From the NCBI RefSeq assembly GCF_008973825.1, contig NZ_WCHR01000016.1, positions 62,001-126,000 of the forward strand: a stretch of 64,000 bases of DNA. Reading direction: 5' to 3'. The stretch comes from Gemmobacter serpentinus. Its GTDB lineage: Bacteria; Pseudomonadota; Alphaproteobacteria; Rhodobacterales; Rhodobacteraceae. Under the pieces are notes generated by a model. The model ran no database searches. It saw only the letters and a list, made by a program, of their open reading frames with translations, and was not told the origin of the DNA. The position numbers were made by a program, and so were the translations under genes. Of the stretch, positions 50,692 through 59,457 are shown piece by piece (the first letter of the stretch is position 1; every line of letters begins with the position of its first letter).

Positions 50692-52532
50692 TCCGCTGCC
50701 TCTTCGGTGACGATGAAGCCCCCGGATTGCCTGTTCCAATAGCGCGCGTAAAGCCCCCCTTTCGCCAGCAGGGCCTCATGCGTGCCTTCCTCGACGATCT
50801 GGCCGCGATCCAGCACGATGATGCGGTCCATCGCGGCGATGGTCGACAGGCGATGTGCAATGGCTAGAACGGTCTTGCCCTGCATCACCCGATCCAGCGC
50901 CGCCTGAATGCTGGCCTCGACCTCGCTGTCCAGAGCCGAAGTCGCCTCGTCCAGCACAAGGATCGGTGCATCTTTCAGGAAGGCCCGCGCAAGCGCGATA
51001 CGCTGCCTTTGCCCGCCAGACAGCTTCACGCCACGCTCGCCCAGAAAGGCGTCATAGCCGCGCCGCCCCTGATGATCCTCCATCGCCATGATGAACTCAT
51101 GCGCCTCCGCGGCGGTGGCGGCAGCAATGATCTCGGCCTCGGAGGCATCGGGGCGGCCATAGGCGATATTGTCCCGGGCCGATCGGTTGAACATCGCGGT
51201 TTCCTGCGTGACCATGCCGATCTGACGGCGCAGGCTTTCCTGGCTGACCGAGCGCACGTCATGGCCATCCACCGAAACCCTGCCCTTTTCAGTATCATAG
51301 AGCCGCAAAAGCAGGCTGACCAAGGTGGATTTCCCCGCACCCGAGGCCCCGACGATCCCGATCTTTTCGCCACCCGGAATATGCAGGGTCACACCATGGA
51401 TGCCCGCCCGGCCATGGCCATAAGCAAAGGTCACATCGTCATAGCGGATCGCGCCGGAAATCCGCCCCAGCGTGATTGCATCCGGGGCATCCGCCAGGAC
51501 ATGCGGCTGCGCCAGCGTGCGCATTCCATCCTCAACCTCGCCGATGCTGGTATAGATCGACATCAGGGTAAAGCTGACCCAGCCGGTCATCTGGGCGATG
51601 CGCATCGCGACAGCCCCAGCCGCCGCGATATCGCCCGCCGTGGCGTGGCCCTGCTGCCACAGCCAGACCGTGCTGCCGATCAGCACCACCGGAAGAACCC
51701 CCGCCAGCGTCATCAGCGAAAAGCGGAACCATGTGGAAATCGTGCCGAATTCGAGACTGCGCTCGCGGAACACTTCCATGCTTTTCAGCGCGACCTGATC
51801 CTCGAACGCGGCATGGGCGAACAGTTTCACCGTCTTGATATTGGTGATCGTATCGACCACCTGCCCCGAGACCATGGCCCGCGCCCCGGCCCGCGCCGCC
51901 GAATTGCGCTTCACCTTGGGCAAGAAGAACCGGATCAGCGCCAGATAGGCCAGCAGCCACAGCATCATCGCAAGCGCAATCCAGGCGTCGATCGCAATCA
52001 GGAAGATGGCGGAGCCGATCACCGAGGCCAGCGCGAAACAGACGGTGTTGATCATCTCTGTCGCGACATCGGTGGTGGCGCGCGCGGCCTGCATCTGTTT
52101 TTGCGCGATGCGGCCTGCGAAATCATTGTCGAAGAAGGTGACCGATTGGCCCAGCGTCCAGCGATGCAACCGGCTCAGCACCAGTGGCATCACATTTGGC
52201 CCGACAATGATCGAATTTGACGCGGCCGAGGCCGCGAAGGCAAGCGGCCGCAGCACCATGTAAAAGCCCAGAAACAGCAGCAACAGAGCCGCATTCTGGG
52301 TAAAGAACCCGGCCGGTCCGCCGCTCACCGCCGCATCCACCACCCAGCCAAGGATCACCGCCGAGACCACCTCGGTCGTGCCCGCCATGGCCGAGATCGC
52401 GCCCGCGACGATCAGCGGGTGCCAGGCGCCACGCAGCGACCAGCGAAAGAAGGCGCCCAGCTGTTGCGGCGGCGGCCCCTCTGCCGGATCGAAGGCGTCG
52501 ATCAGCGCGCCAAGGCGTCGGGTCAGGTTCAC
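50688..52532 (-). CDS. Half-size ABC transporter (ATPase fused to membrane domain)
   Basis: The 614-residue protein has a six-helix membrane domain (about 30-340) and a nucleotide-binding domain with GASGAGKST Walker A, LSGGQRQRIALARAFL signature, VLDEATSALD Walker B and AIAHRLSTI H-loop. It resembles the MsbA/MdlB lipid and multidrug exporter family. The start overlaps the second ABC gene by ATGA (52529-52532), so the two gene products probably form a heterodimer. Both catalytic sites look intact. The substrate is unknown. Confidence 0.9.
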   Translation of the reverse strand: MNLTRRLGALIDAFDPAEGPPPQQLGAFFRWSLRGAWHPLIVAGAISAMAGTTEVVSAVILGWVVDAAVSGGPAGFFTQNAALLLLFLGFYMVLRPLAFAASAASNSIIVGPNVMPLVLSRLHRWTLGQSVTFFDNDFAGRIAQKQMQAARATTDVATEMINTVCFALASVIGSAIFLIAIDAWIALAMMLWLLAYLALIRFFLPKVKRNSAARAGARAMVSGQVVDTITNIKTVKLFAHAAFEDQVALKSMEVFRERSLEFGTISTWFRFSLMTLAGVLPVVLIGSTVWLWQQGHATAGDIAAAGAVAMRIAQMTGWVSFTLMSIYTSIGEVEDGMRTLAQPHVLADAPDAITLGRISGAIRYDDVTFAYGHGRAGIHGVTLHIPGGEKIGIVGASGAGKSTLVSLLLRLYDTEKGRVSVDGHDVRSVSQESLRRQIGMVTQETAMFNRSARDNIAYGRPDASEAEIIAAATAAEAHEFIMAMEDHQGRRGYDAFLGERGVKLSGGQRQRIALARAFLKDAPILVLDEATSALDSEVEASIQAALDRVMQGKTVLAIAHRLSTIAAMDRIIVLDRGQIVEEGTHEALLAKGGLYARYWNRQSGGFIVTEEAAE

Positions 52533-54382
52533 GCCGTCTCCTCCGCGGCATCGTCAATGCCGATGAAGCCTCCCGATTGTCGGGCCCAGAACCGCGCATA
52601 AAGCCCGCCCTGTGCCAGCAATTCGGCATGGGTGCCATCTTCGGCCACGCCGCCATCCTCCAGCACCACGATGCGGTCCATTGCCGCGATGGTCGACAGG
52701 CGGTGTGCAATCGCGATCACCGTCTTGCCCTGCATCACGCCATATAGCGCCTCCTGGATCTGCGCTTCCACTTCGCTGTCCAGCGCGCTTGTCGCCTCAT
52801 CCAGAATGAGGATCGGCGCATCCTTCAGGATAACCCGCGCGAGGCCCACACGCTGGCGCTGCCCGCCCGACAGCTTGACCCCACGTTCGCCGACATGGGC
52901 GTCGTAGCCCTTGCGCCCCTGCGGATCCTCCAGCGTCAGGATGAAATCATGCGCCTCGGCCCGCTTGGCAGCGGCGATCATCGCCTCCTCGCTGGCATCG
53001 GGGCGGCCATAGAGAATGTTCTCCCGGACCGAGCGATGCAACAGGCTCGAATCCTGCTGAACCATACCGATTTCGCGGCGCAAGCTGTCTTGCGTGACAT
53101 GGGCGATGTCCTGACCATCGATCAGAATCCGCCCCGCCTCGCAATCATAGAAGCGCAGCATCAACTTGACCAAGGTCGATTTGCCCGCCCCCGAACGCCC
53201 GACCACGCCGATCCGTTCCCCCGGCCGGATGGTCAGACTGATATCGCGCAAGCCCCCGCTGCCGCGCCCGTAATGATGCGACACGCCTTCAAATTTCACC
53301 TCGCCCTTGCTCAGCTGCAATGCCTGGGCACCGCCCGCATCGACAAGGCCGATGGGCTGGGTGATGGTCTCCATCCCCTCCTGCACCACGCCAAGCGCCT
53401 GCACAAGCGAGGTGGTTGCCCACATGATCCAATAGGTCATGTTGTTCAACCGGAGCACCAGTGCGGTTGCCGCCGCCACCGTGCCAACACTTGCCGCGCC
53501 CTGATACCACAGCAACAACGACCAGCCGGTGATCGACACGATCAGGAAGCCGTTCAGCACCGTCAGCGCGAGATCCATCTTGGTGATGATGCGCATTTCC
53601 TGCTGGAAGGTGGTGCGGGCGTTCTCGATCGCCTCGGTGGCGTGGCGCATCTCCATATCGTGATGCGCAAACAGCTTCACCGAATGGATATTGGTATAGG
53701 CGTCGACCACACGCCCCGTCACCGCCGAGCGCGCGTCGGAACTGGCCTTGGCCGCGGGCCCTGCACGACGCAGGGTCCAACGCACCAGCGCCGCATAAAG
53801 CAGCAACCAGACAATCATCGGCAGCAACAGCCGGATATCGGCCCCCGCTAGCATGATCGCGGCACCGACCATGGTGACGCTGGCAAAGGCCACGGCATCG
53901 AAGGTCTGGAACACCGCGTCTCCGGCCGCCGGCGGCGTCTGCATCACCCGGTTGGCGATCCGCCCGGCGAAATCGCCCTCAAACCATCCGACAGGCTGGC
54001 GCATCACATGGTCATGCGCGCGGAACCGGATCATCGTGCCAAAGTTCGGCAGGATCGTATTGTGCAAAAGTGCGACGTTAGAGATGATCAGCATCGGTCG
54101 CACGATCAGCACGAACAGCCCGACCAGAATGATCTCGGTGCCATAATCGGCCCAGACCTGCGCCGGGCCACCCTGGCTCAGCAGATCGACCAGACGCCCG
54201 ACATACCAGATCATCGCCACATCCATCGCAGAGGCGATCACCGACAGCACCGCCGTAGCCGCAAACACCTTGCGGAACGGGCGGATATAATCCCGCAGGA
54301 ACGGCCAGAGCTTTCGCGGCGGCGTGTCGCTGCGCGCATAAGCCTGATAAGGGTCAACCAGCCCTTCAAAAAAGCGGAACAT
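52529..54382 (-). CDS. Half-size ABC transporter (ATPase fused to membrane domain)
   Basis: The 617-residue protein shares the membrane-ATPase layout with the gene after it: six helices (about 40-330), GRSGAGKST Walker A, LSGGQRQRVGLARVIL signature, ILDEATSALD Walker B and AIAHRLSTI. The first 35 residues and loops differ, so it is a paralogue, not a copy. It is the first gene of a three-gene ATGA-coupled unit with the second half-transporter and the RumA-type gene. A lipid or drug export role is inferred only from family. Confidence 0.9.
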   Translation of the reverse strand: MFRFFEGLVDPYQAYARSDTPPRKLWPFLRDYIRPFRKVFAATAVLSVIASAMDVAMIWYVGRLVDLLSQGGPAQVWADYGTEIILVGLFVLIVRPMLIISNVALLHNTILPNFGTMIRFRAHDHVMRQPVGWFEGDFAGRIANRVMQTPPAAGDAVFQTFDAVAFASVTMVGAAIMLAGADIRLLLPMIVWLLLYAALVRWTLRRAGPAAKASSDARSAVTGRVVDAYTNIHSVKLFAHHDMEMRHATEAIENARTTFQQEMRIITKMDLALTVLNGFLIVSITGWSLLLWYQGAASVGTVAAATALVLRLNNMTYWIMWATTSLVQALGVVQEGMETITQPIGLVDAGGAQALQLSKGEVKFEGVSHHYGRGSGGLRDISLTIRPGERIGVVGRSGAGKSTLVKLMLRFYDCEAGRILIDGQDIAHVTQDSLRREIGMVQQDSSLLHRSVRENILYGRPDASEEAMIAAAKRAEAHDFILTLEDPQGRKGYDAHVGERGVKLSGGQRQRVGLARVILKDAPILILDEATSALDSEVEAQIQEALYGVMQGKTVIAIAHRLSTIAAMDRIVVLEDGGVAEDGTHAELLAQGGLYARFWARQSGGFIGIDDAAEETA

Positions 54383-54443
54383 GTCGAAGAGCCTCCCCTA
54401 GAGCGGAGGCCTCATATAGTCCTTTTTGCGCAGAAGGAAAAGT

Positions 54444-55586
54444 TCAGCCCAGCAGATCCTGCCTGGTTGCGCGCAGGTCAGATGCGAACCAGAGCTGTTC
54501 CAGTTCTTTCAGCCGCGCGCCAAGCGCCGCACCAGTCAGCGCGGGCATCAGATCGGCGGAGCCCACAGGGAAACGCGCATCCGCCCCGCGCGCAACCTCG
54601 CCCTGCCAGCCGGGCGGCGGCGGGGCACCGATCATCGCGGCACGGGCAAGGATCGCATCTGCGGCCAGGTGCGATTTCAGGCGATACCCCAGAACGGCGG
54701 CGCTGCCATCTTCGCGCGATGCGTCTCTAAGCAGGCCAAAATCGCGACTTTCCGCCCGCGACAGCCGCCAGATATCAGACGGATCTTCGCCCCCCAGCAC
54801 CGCCAGACGCCGCAGCCAGCGTGGCGGCAGATCAGCTTCCAGATGCACCAGAGGCGCAAGGGCCCGGTGATCCGCCCCGGGCAGCACATGCGCTAGGATC
54901 CCCGCCTGTGCCATGGCGGCTACGGCGGGCCCAGGGTCGGGCGCCGCCAAAAGCTTGCGCATCTCGGCCCCGATCCGCTCGGCGGAAAGCGTCTCTATTC
55001 CGGCAGAAAGGGCCGCACAGGCTGCCAGCCCCTCGGCATCGATCCCATGATCCGGGTCGCCATACCAGGCGTGAAAGCGGAAGAACCGCAGGATGCGCAG
55101 ATAATCCTCGCGGATGCGGGTTTCGGCATCGCCCACAAAGCGCAGACGGCGCGCCAGAAGATCAGGCAACCCGCCGAGCGGATCGATCACGGTGCCATCG
55201 GCTTCGGCATAAAGCGCATTCATGGTGAAATCGCGCCGCTTCGCATCTTCCTCGATCTGGCCGGAAAACGCCACCACTGCGCGGCGCCCATCGGTTTGCA
55301 CATCGCGGCGAAAGGTTGTCACCTCATGCGGGATGCCACCGGCAATCACCGTCACCGTGCCATGCGCAATGCCTGTGGGCACCACCTTGAAACCGGCCTT
55401 TTTGGCAATATCAGAGACTGTTTCGGGCAAGGCATCGGTTGCAAGATCGATATCTGAGACCGGCACCCCCAGCAGCGCATTGCGCACACAACCGCCCACG
55501 AACAGCGCGCGATGGCCTGTCTGTGAAAGCGCCCGGCACAGGGCTTGGGTGCCCCCACGCGTGATCCAATCATCCTCGATTCTCAT
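54444..55586 (-). CDS. cca: CCA tRNA nucleotidyltransferase
   Basis: The enzyme adds or repairs the CCA end of tRNAs. The 380-residue class II polymerase-beta-type enzyme has the VGGCVRNALLGVPVSDIDLA motif with the Asp-x-Asp metal site, KRRDFTMNALYAEADG, and the RAL/RFVGDAETRIREDYLRIL neck region. The start at 55586 overlaps the preceding NUDIX gene stop as ATGA; the longer frame to 55676 has no site. Confidence 0.92.
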   Translation of the reverse strand: MRIEDDWITRGGTQALCRALSQTGHRALFVGGCVRNALLGVPVSDIDLATDALPETVSDIAKKAGFKVVPTGIAHGTVTVIAGGIPHEVTTFRRDVQTDGRRAVVAFSGQIEEDAKRRDFTMNALYAEADGTVIDPLGGLPDLLARRLRFVGDAETRIREDYLRILRFFRFHAWYGDPDHGIDAEGLAACAALSAGIETLSAERIGAEMRKLLAAPDPGPAVAAMAQAGILAHVLPGADHRALAPLVHLEADLPPRWLRRLAVLGGEDPSDIWRLSRAESRDFGLLRDASREDGSAAVLGYRLKSHLAADAILARAAMIGAPPPPGWQGEVARGADARFPVGSADLMPALTGAALGARLKELEQLWFASDLRATRQDLLG

Positions 55587-56176
55587 GCCATCCGCTCCGC
55601 CAGGGCGCGCAGCATCCGCGCGGTTGCGCCCCAGATGTAATAGGGGCCATAGGGCACAGCGTAATAGCGCCGCCACTGGCCAAGCCAGATACGTTGTTCG
55701 ATGCGGAAATTGCGCCGGTCTGACAGATGTGCCAGCGGAACCTGAAACACTTCAGCCACTTCACCCGCCTGCGCGCGGGGTGCAAAGGCATCGCGGATAT
55801 GGCCCAGAATCGGCGTCACGGCATAGCCGGTCACGGTTTCATGCGCGGGCAGGCGGCCGATGACCTGAACCTGTGCCGGATCCAGTCCGACCTCCTCATC
55901 CGCCTCGCGCAACGCGGCTGCCTCGGGCGATGCATCAGAGGTCTCGATCTTGCCACCGGGAAAGGCGATCTGGCCGGGATGGTGCTTCAGCCCCGAGGCG
56001 CGCTTGGTCAGCAGGACAGACGGCCCCGCCGCCCCATCGCAGATGCCGATCAAGACCGCTGCCGCCCGCAGCTTGCGCCCGGGCGGCAGGGTGATTTCTG
56101 GGTTCAGATCGTAATCCGAACTGTCGAGACCCGCGCGCGGCGGGTCCAGCAGGCGCGCCAGATCCTCAGGCGCCAT
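55583..56176 (-). CDS. NUDIX hydrolase, CoA pyrophosphatase type
   Basis: The 197-residue protein should cleave CoA or similar nucleotide diphosphates. It has SVLLTKRASGLKHHPGQIAF, the NUDIX box region GGKIETSDASPEAAALREAD and EEVGL, and the NudL-type PVTPILGHIRD-like part. The ATG at 56176 follows GGAAGG and overlaps the end of hslO by 11 bases, so the three genes hslO, NUDIX and cca are one unit. Confidence 0.9.
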   Translation of the reverse strand: MAPEDLARLLDPPRAGLDSSDYDLNPEITLPPGRKLRAAAVLIGICDGAAGPSVLLTKRASGLKHHPGQIAFPGGKIETSDASPEAAALREADEEVGLDPAQVQVIGRLPAHETVTGYAVTPILGHIRDAFAPRAQAGEVAEVFQVPLAHLSDRRNFRIEQRIWLGQWRRYYAVPYGPYYIWGATARMLRALAERMA

Positions 56177-57167
56177 CCTGCTCTGCCTTCCGGGCCTCAA
56201 AGCCCAGCGTTGCCGGATCGAACTCGTAATGCGCGCCGCAGAACTGGCAATCGGCGGTCACGATCCCCTCGGGCGTGGTCATGTGGCGCAAGTCCTTGGC
56301 CGAATAGATCGACATCGCATCTCGCACCTTCTGCGCCGAGCAGGAACAGCCAAAGCGCACCGGCTGCGCGTCAAAGACGCGCGGTTGCTCCTCATGGAAC
56401 AGGCGGATCAGCAGATCGGTCGGCGCGACGCTTGGCCCGATCAGCTCCATCTCTTCGACGGTGTCGAGCAGATGGTTCACGCGGTTCCAGTTGTCGCCCT
56501 CTTCGCCCTGCACGATATCGCTGGATTGCAACAAGCCGTCCGCGCCCGAGCCGCCATCATGCGCAACAAAGGGCGAGGCCTTGGGCATATGCTGGATCAT
56601 CACGCCGCCTGCACGCCAATGCGGGGCGCCCCCCGGCATCTGGCTTTGGCCATAGGTCAGGGCAAAGCGCGTCGGCAGCTGCTCCGACTGGGCGAAATAG
56701 GTCTGGGCGCAATCGGCCAGCGAATCGCCGGTCAGCGGCGTGATGCCCTGATAGGGCGTCATCCCCTGCCCCTGATCGATCACGATCACGAAATAGCCCG
56801 GGCCCAGCAGATCGAAGGGTTTCTCGACCTGTTCCAGCTGGTCTGCCTCAAAATGGGCATAGGCGCGAATGCGCGCGGGCTGGCCATCCTCGGTCGGGCC
56901 ATAGTAATCGGTCGCAACCATTTTCACCGCGCCGGTGCCGCGGATCTGCAATGACAACCGCCAGCGCAGCTTGATGGTCTGCCCGATCAGCGCGGTCAGA
57001 AGCGCGGCCTCCGAGACCAACGCCTCGATCTGCGGCGGGTAGGCATGTTGCTTCAACACCTGATCCAGCACACCATCCAGCCGGGCCACGCGGCCGCGGA
57101 TATCCGACAGGTCAAGTTGAAATGGCAGGACGGTATCGTCCCAGGCGATCTGCGTTCCGATGGTCAT
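56166..57167 (-). CDS. hslO: Redox-regulated chaperone Hsp33
   Basis: Hsp33 binds unfolding proteins when oxidants turn on its zinc switch. The 333-residue protein has an N-terminal core with SEAALLTALIGQTIKLRWRL and GGVMIQHMP, and the redox domain with four cysteines C274-x-C276 and C307-x-x-C310 (GCSCSAQ and CQFCG). All are present. The start at 57167 has AGGAAA upstream; the longer frame to 57422 overlaps the NUDIX gene on the other strand. It is the first gene of the cca unit. Confidence 0.95.
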   Translation of the reverse strand: MTIGTQIAWDDTVLPFQLDLSDIRGRVARLDGVLDQVLKQHAYPPQIEALVSEAALLTALIGQTIKLRWRLSLQIRGTGAVKMVATDYYGPTEDGQPARIRAYAHFEADQLEQVEKPFDLLGPGYFVIVIDQGQGMTPYQGITPLTGDSLADCAQTYFAQSEQLPTRFALTYGQSQMPGGAPHWRAGGVMIQHMPKASPFVAHDGGSGADGLLQSSDIVQGEEGDNWNRVNHLLDTVEEMELIGPSVAPTDLLIRLFHEEQPRVFDAQPVRFGCSCSAQKVRDAMSIYSAKDLRHMTTPEGIVTADCQFCGAHYEFDPATLGFEARKAEQDGA

Positions 57168-57239
57168 GGGGGTTTCCTGATAGCGCCGGTGCTGGCATAT
57201 CCCGTTCATATAGGGACGGCAAGATCGGGGCCCAAGGGT

Positions 57240-57710
57240 ATGATACGACGCTATGGTGAGGCGGTAAGGGCAGGACAGCGCTACAAGCGGCGGCCCGGGG
57301 TCTATGCGGTGCTGCTGGAGGGCGATCAGATCCTGACCACCTTCCAATCCGCGCCAAAGCCCGAGTTTCAATTGCCCGGTGGTGGCATCGACCCCGGCGA
57401 GCATCCGATTGCCGCCCTGCATCGCGAGGTGATGGAGGAAACCGGCTGGACCATCCGCATCGAGCGACGGCTCGGGGCCTTTCGCCGTTTCTGCTTCATG
57501 CCCGATTATGATCTATGGGCCGAAAAGGTCTGTAGCATCTATCTGGCCCGCCCGGTGCGCCCGCATGGCCCCCCGACCGAACCGGGCCATCGCGCGGTCT
57601 GGCTGCCGGCATGGGAGGCGCATGACCTGCTGGGCAATGCGGGCGACCGTGCCTTTTTGCGGCACGCCCTGACGCGAATGCCAGGCATTATCCCGGCTGC
57701 GCCCCGGTGA
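57240..57710 (+). CDS. NUDIX hydrolase
   Basis: The 156-residue NUDIX protein has the box as GGGIDPGEHPIAALHREVME and ETGW, preceded by PEFQLP. The substrate could be a nucleoside diphosphate linked to another moiety. The start at 57240 follows AAGGG; the open frame upstream covers the divergent hslO leader and is not used. Its last 23 bases overlap the end of the convergent response regulator gene. Confidence 0.87.
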   Translation: MIRRYGEAVRAGQRYKRRPGVYAVLLEGDQILTTFQSAPKPEFQLPGGGIDPGEHPIAALHREVMEETGWTIRIERRLGAFRRFCFMPDYDLWAEKVCSIYLARPVRPHGPPTEPGHRAVWLPAWEAHDLLGNAGDRAFLRHALTRMPGIIPAAPR

Positions 57711-58998
57711 ACTGAAACAGCACGCCCGAGACATCATCGGGGAAGTCGCCGCCGCCCGCATGTGCGTTCAACGCCCAAACCAGCGCCTCCAACAGATCGG
57801 GTGCGGCCAGGCTCGCATGATCGCGCAGGAAGCGGCACAGCCCCTCGGCCCCGAATTCCGCACCCGCAGGATCCGGGCATTCGGTCACGCCATCCGACAT
57901 GAGAAACAGCCGGTCACCAGGCTCCAGCACGGTATCAACCCGATCAAAAATGACATTGGGCAACAGGCCGATCGGCATACCGCCCTGCCCCAACTCCTCC
58001 ACGGTGCCAGAGCGGCGGATTAGCATCGGATGCGGGTGCCCCGCCTGCACCAGCATCACCTTGCCGGTCAGCAGATCGATCTCGGCATAGGCCATGGTGA
58101 AATACTGTTCCACCTGGATGTCATCCAGCATCATCCGGTTCAGCCGCCAGGCCACCATTTCCGGCGGCCAGGCCCCGCGATTGCCGTCAACCCCGCCGGT
58201 CAGCGCGATGTTCTGATCGGGGGCAGATCCCGACAGCAGCCCCGCCAGCCGCGCCGTCATCATCGCCGAGGCCACGCCATGGCCCGAAACATCGACGGAA
58301 TAGACCGCGATCCGCCGCGCGCTGATATCAAAGAACCCGGCCAGATCCCCACCGACATGGCCCGAGGGGCGCAACAGGATCGAGGCGCTGCCACCCGAAA
58401 ACTGGCGGTTGCGTTCGCGCACAAGGGTTTGTTGCAGCTTGCGCGCCTCGATCAGATCGCGATCCAGCGAATCATAGATCACGCGCAATTCTTCCAGCGT
58501 GGCCCCGATCAGCCGATTCTTCTCGATCAGTTCGTGCTGCATCCCGATGATCCGCTCCCCCGCGCGCAGGCGCGCGCGCAATTCATCTGGATTGACCGGC
58601 TTGGTCAGAAAATCATCCGCACCACCATCCAGCCCATCTGCAATTTCGCCTTTTTCGGATTTGGAGGTGAGCAGGACGAAATACCCATATCCTTCACGCG
58701 GCAAGGCTCTGAAAGCCTTACAGAATTCCAACCCGGTCATGCCGGGCATCACCCAATCCGACAACACGATATCGAAGGCCTGCGCGGCGCAGATCCGCAG
58801 CGCCTCCTCGGCGGAGGCGGCCTCGGACACCTCATAGCCCCAGCGTTGCAGGGAAAGGGTCAGCACCCGCCGCTGCGCCCGGCTGTCATCGACAACCAGC
58901 ACCCGTCGCGGGCCTTGCGCCACCGGAGCCACTTTCGGAACATGCCGGTTTGAATAGCGCACATCTGCCCCCGCGAAGATCTGGCGGACAGTCTGCAC
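57688..58998 (-). CDS. Response regulator with SpoIIE/PP2C-type serine phosphatase (RsbU-like)
   Basis: The 436-residue protein has an N-terminal receiver domain (VLVVDDSRA, phospho-acceptor Asp81 in VLSDWVMPGMTG, Lys in LTKPVNP), a coiled linker (about 150-200) and a C-terminal PP2C domain with GGDLAGFFD, VDVSGHGVASAMM and the aspartates LMSDGVTE. Phosphorylation should steer a serine phosphatase, as in partner-switching or c-di-GMP-free stress pathways. A GTG start at 58998 is given; another GTG at 58962 with GGGGGC upstream is possible. It is divergent from an Hpt gene. Confidence 0.88.
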   Translation of the reverse strand: MQTVRQIFAGADVRYSNRHVPKVAPVAQGPRRVLVVDDSRAQRRVLTLSLQRWGYEVSEAASAEEALRICAAQAFDIVLSDWVMPGMTGLEFCKAFRALPREGYGYFVLLTSKSEKGEIADGLDGGADDFLTKPVNPDELRARLRAGERIIGMQHELIEKNRLIGATLEELRVIYDSLDRDLIEARKLQQTLVRERNRQFSGGSASILLRPSGHVGGDLAGFFDISARRIAVYSVDVSGHGVASAMMTARLAGLLSGSAPDQNIALTGGVDGNRGAWPPEMVAWRLNRMMLDDIQVEQYFTMAYAEIDLLTGKVMLVQAGHPHPMLIRRSGTVEELGQGGMPIGLLPNVIFDRVDTVLEPGDRLFLMSDGVTECPDPAGAEFGAEGLCRFLRDHASLAAPDLLEALVWALNAHAGGGDFPDDVSGVLFQFTGAQPG

Positions 58999-59130
58999 AT
59001 CCGTCGCTTAAGAGAGGGTGAACGATCAAATGCCCCGTTTCACACCTACGGATCCAAAGTCGGCATAACCGTTTCTTAAGGCAGCTGCCCCATGATGAAG
59101 ATGGGTGGATCACGCAGAGAGGGGATCGGG

Positions 59131-59457
59131 ATGATCGATTGGAGCAGGGTAGACGAATTATGCGCCGAGGTGGGCGAAGAAGGGTTTGATGAGGTTGTAA
59201 GCCTGTTCCTGGAAGAAACCGACGAGGCGATCGCCCGGATCGGCATAGATCCTGCGAACCTGGGTGCAGATCTGCATTTCCTGAAGGGCGGCGCGCTCAA
59301 TCTCGGGCTGAGCGCGCTGGCGCTGAGCTGCCAGGACGGTGAGCGGCATTGTGCCGAAGGGTGTGGTGACGCCTTCGATCTTGCGGGGCTGCGACAGCTT
59401 TACGAAGACTCGCGGCATGCCCTTGTTCAAGGACTGGCCCGCCGGAAGGCTGCTTGA
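59131..59457 (+). CDS. Hpt domain protein
   Basis: The 108-residue single Hpt domain can carry a phosphoryl group on His49 in LHFLKGGALNLG, inside a four-helix bundle. Free-standing Hpt proteins pass phosphate between a hybrid kinase and a response regulator. The ATG at 59131 has GAGGGG six bases away; the earlier in-frame ATG at 59092 is not supported. It is divergent from the receiver-phosphatase gene by 132 bases, so it may donate phosphate to that receiver. No kinase is nearby. Confidence 0.82.
   Translation: MIDWSRVDELCAEVGEEGFDEVVSLFLEETDEAIARIGIDPANLGADLHFLKGGALNLGLSALALSCQDGERHCAEGCGDAFDLAGLRQLYEDSRHALVQGLARRKAA

Noticed and set aside
54391-54410. GCCTCC/GGAGGC hairpin upstream of the ABC transporter gene
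   Set aside because: A six-base stem with no T tract; could arise by chance in this base composition.
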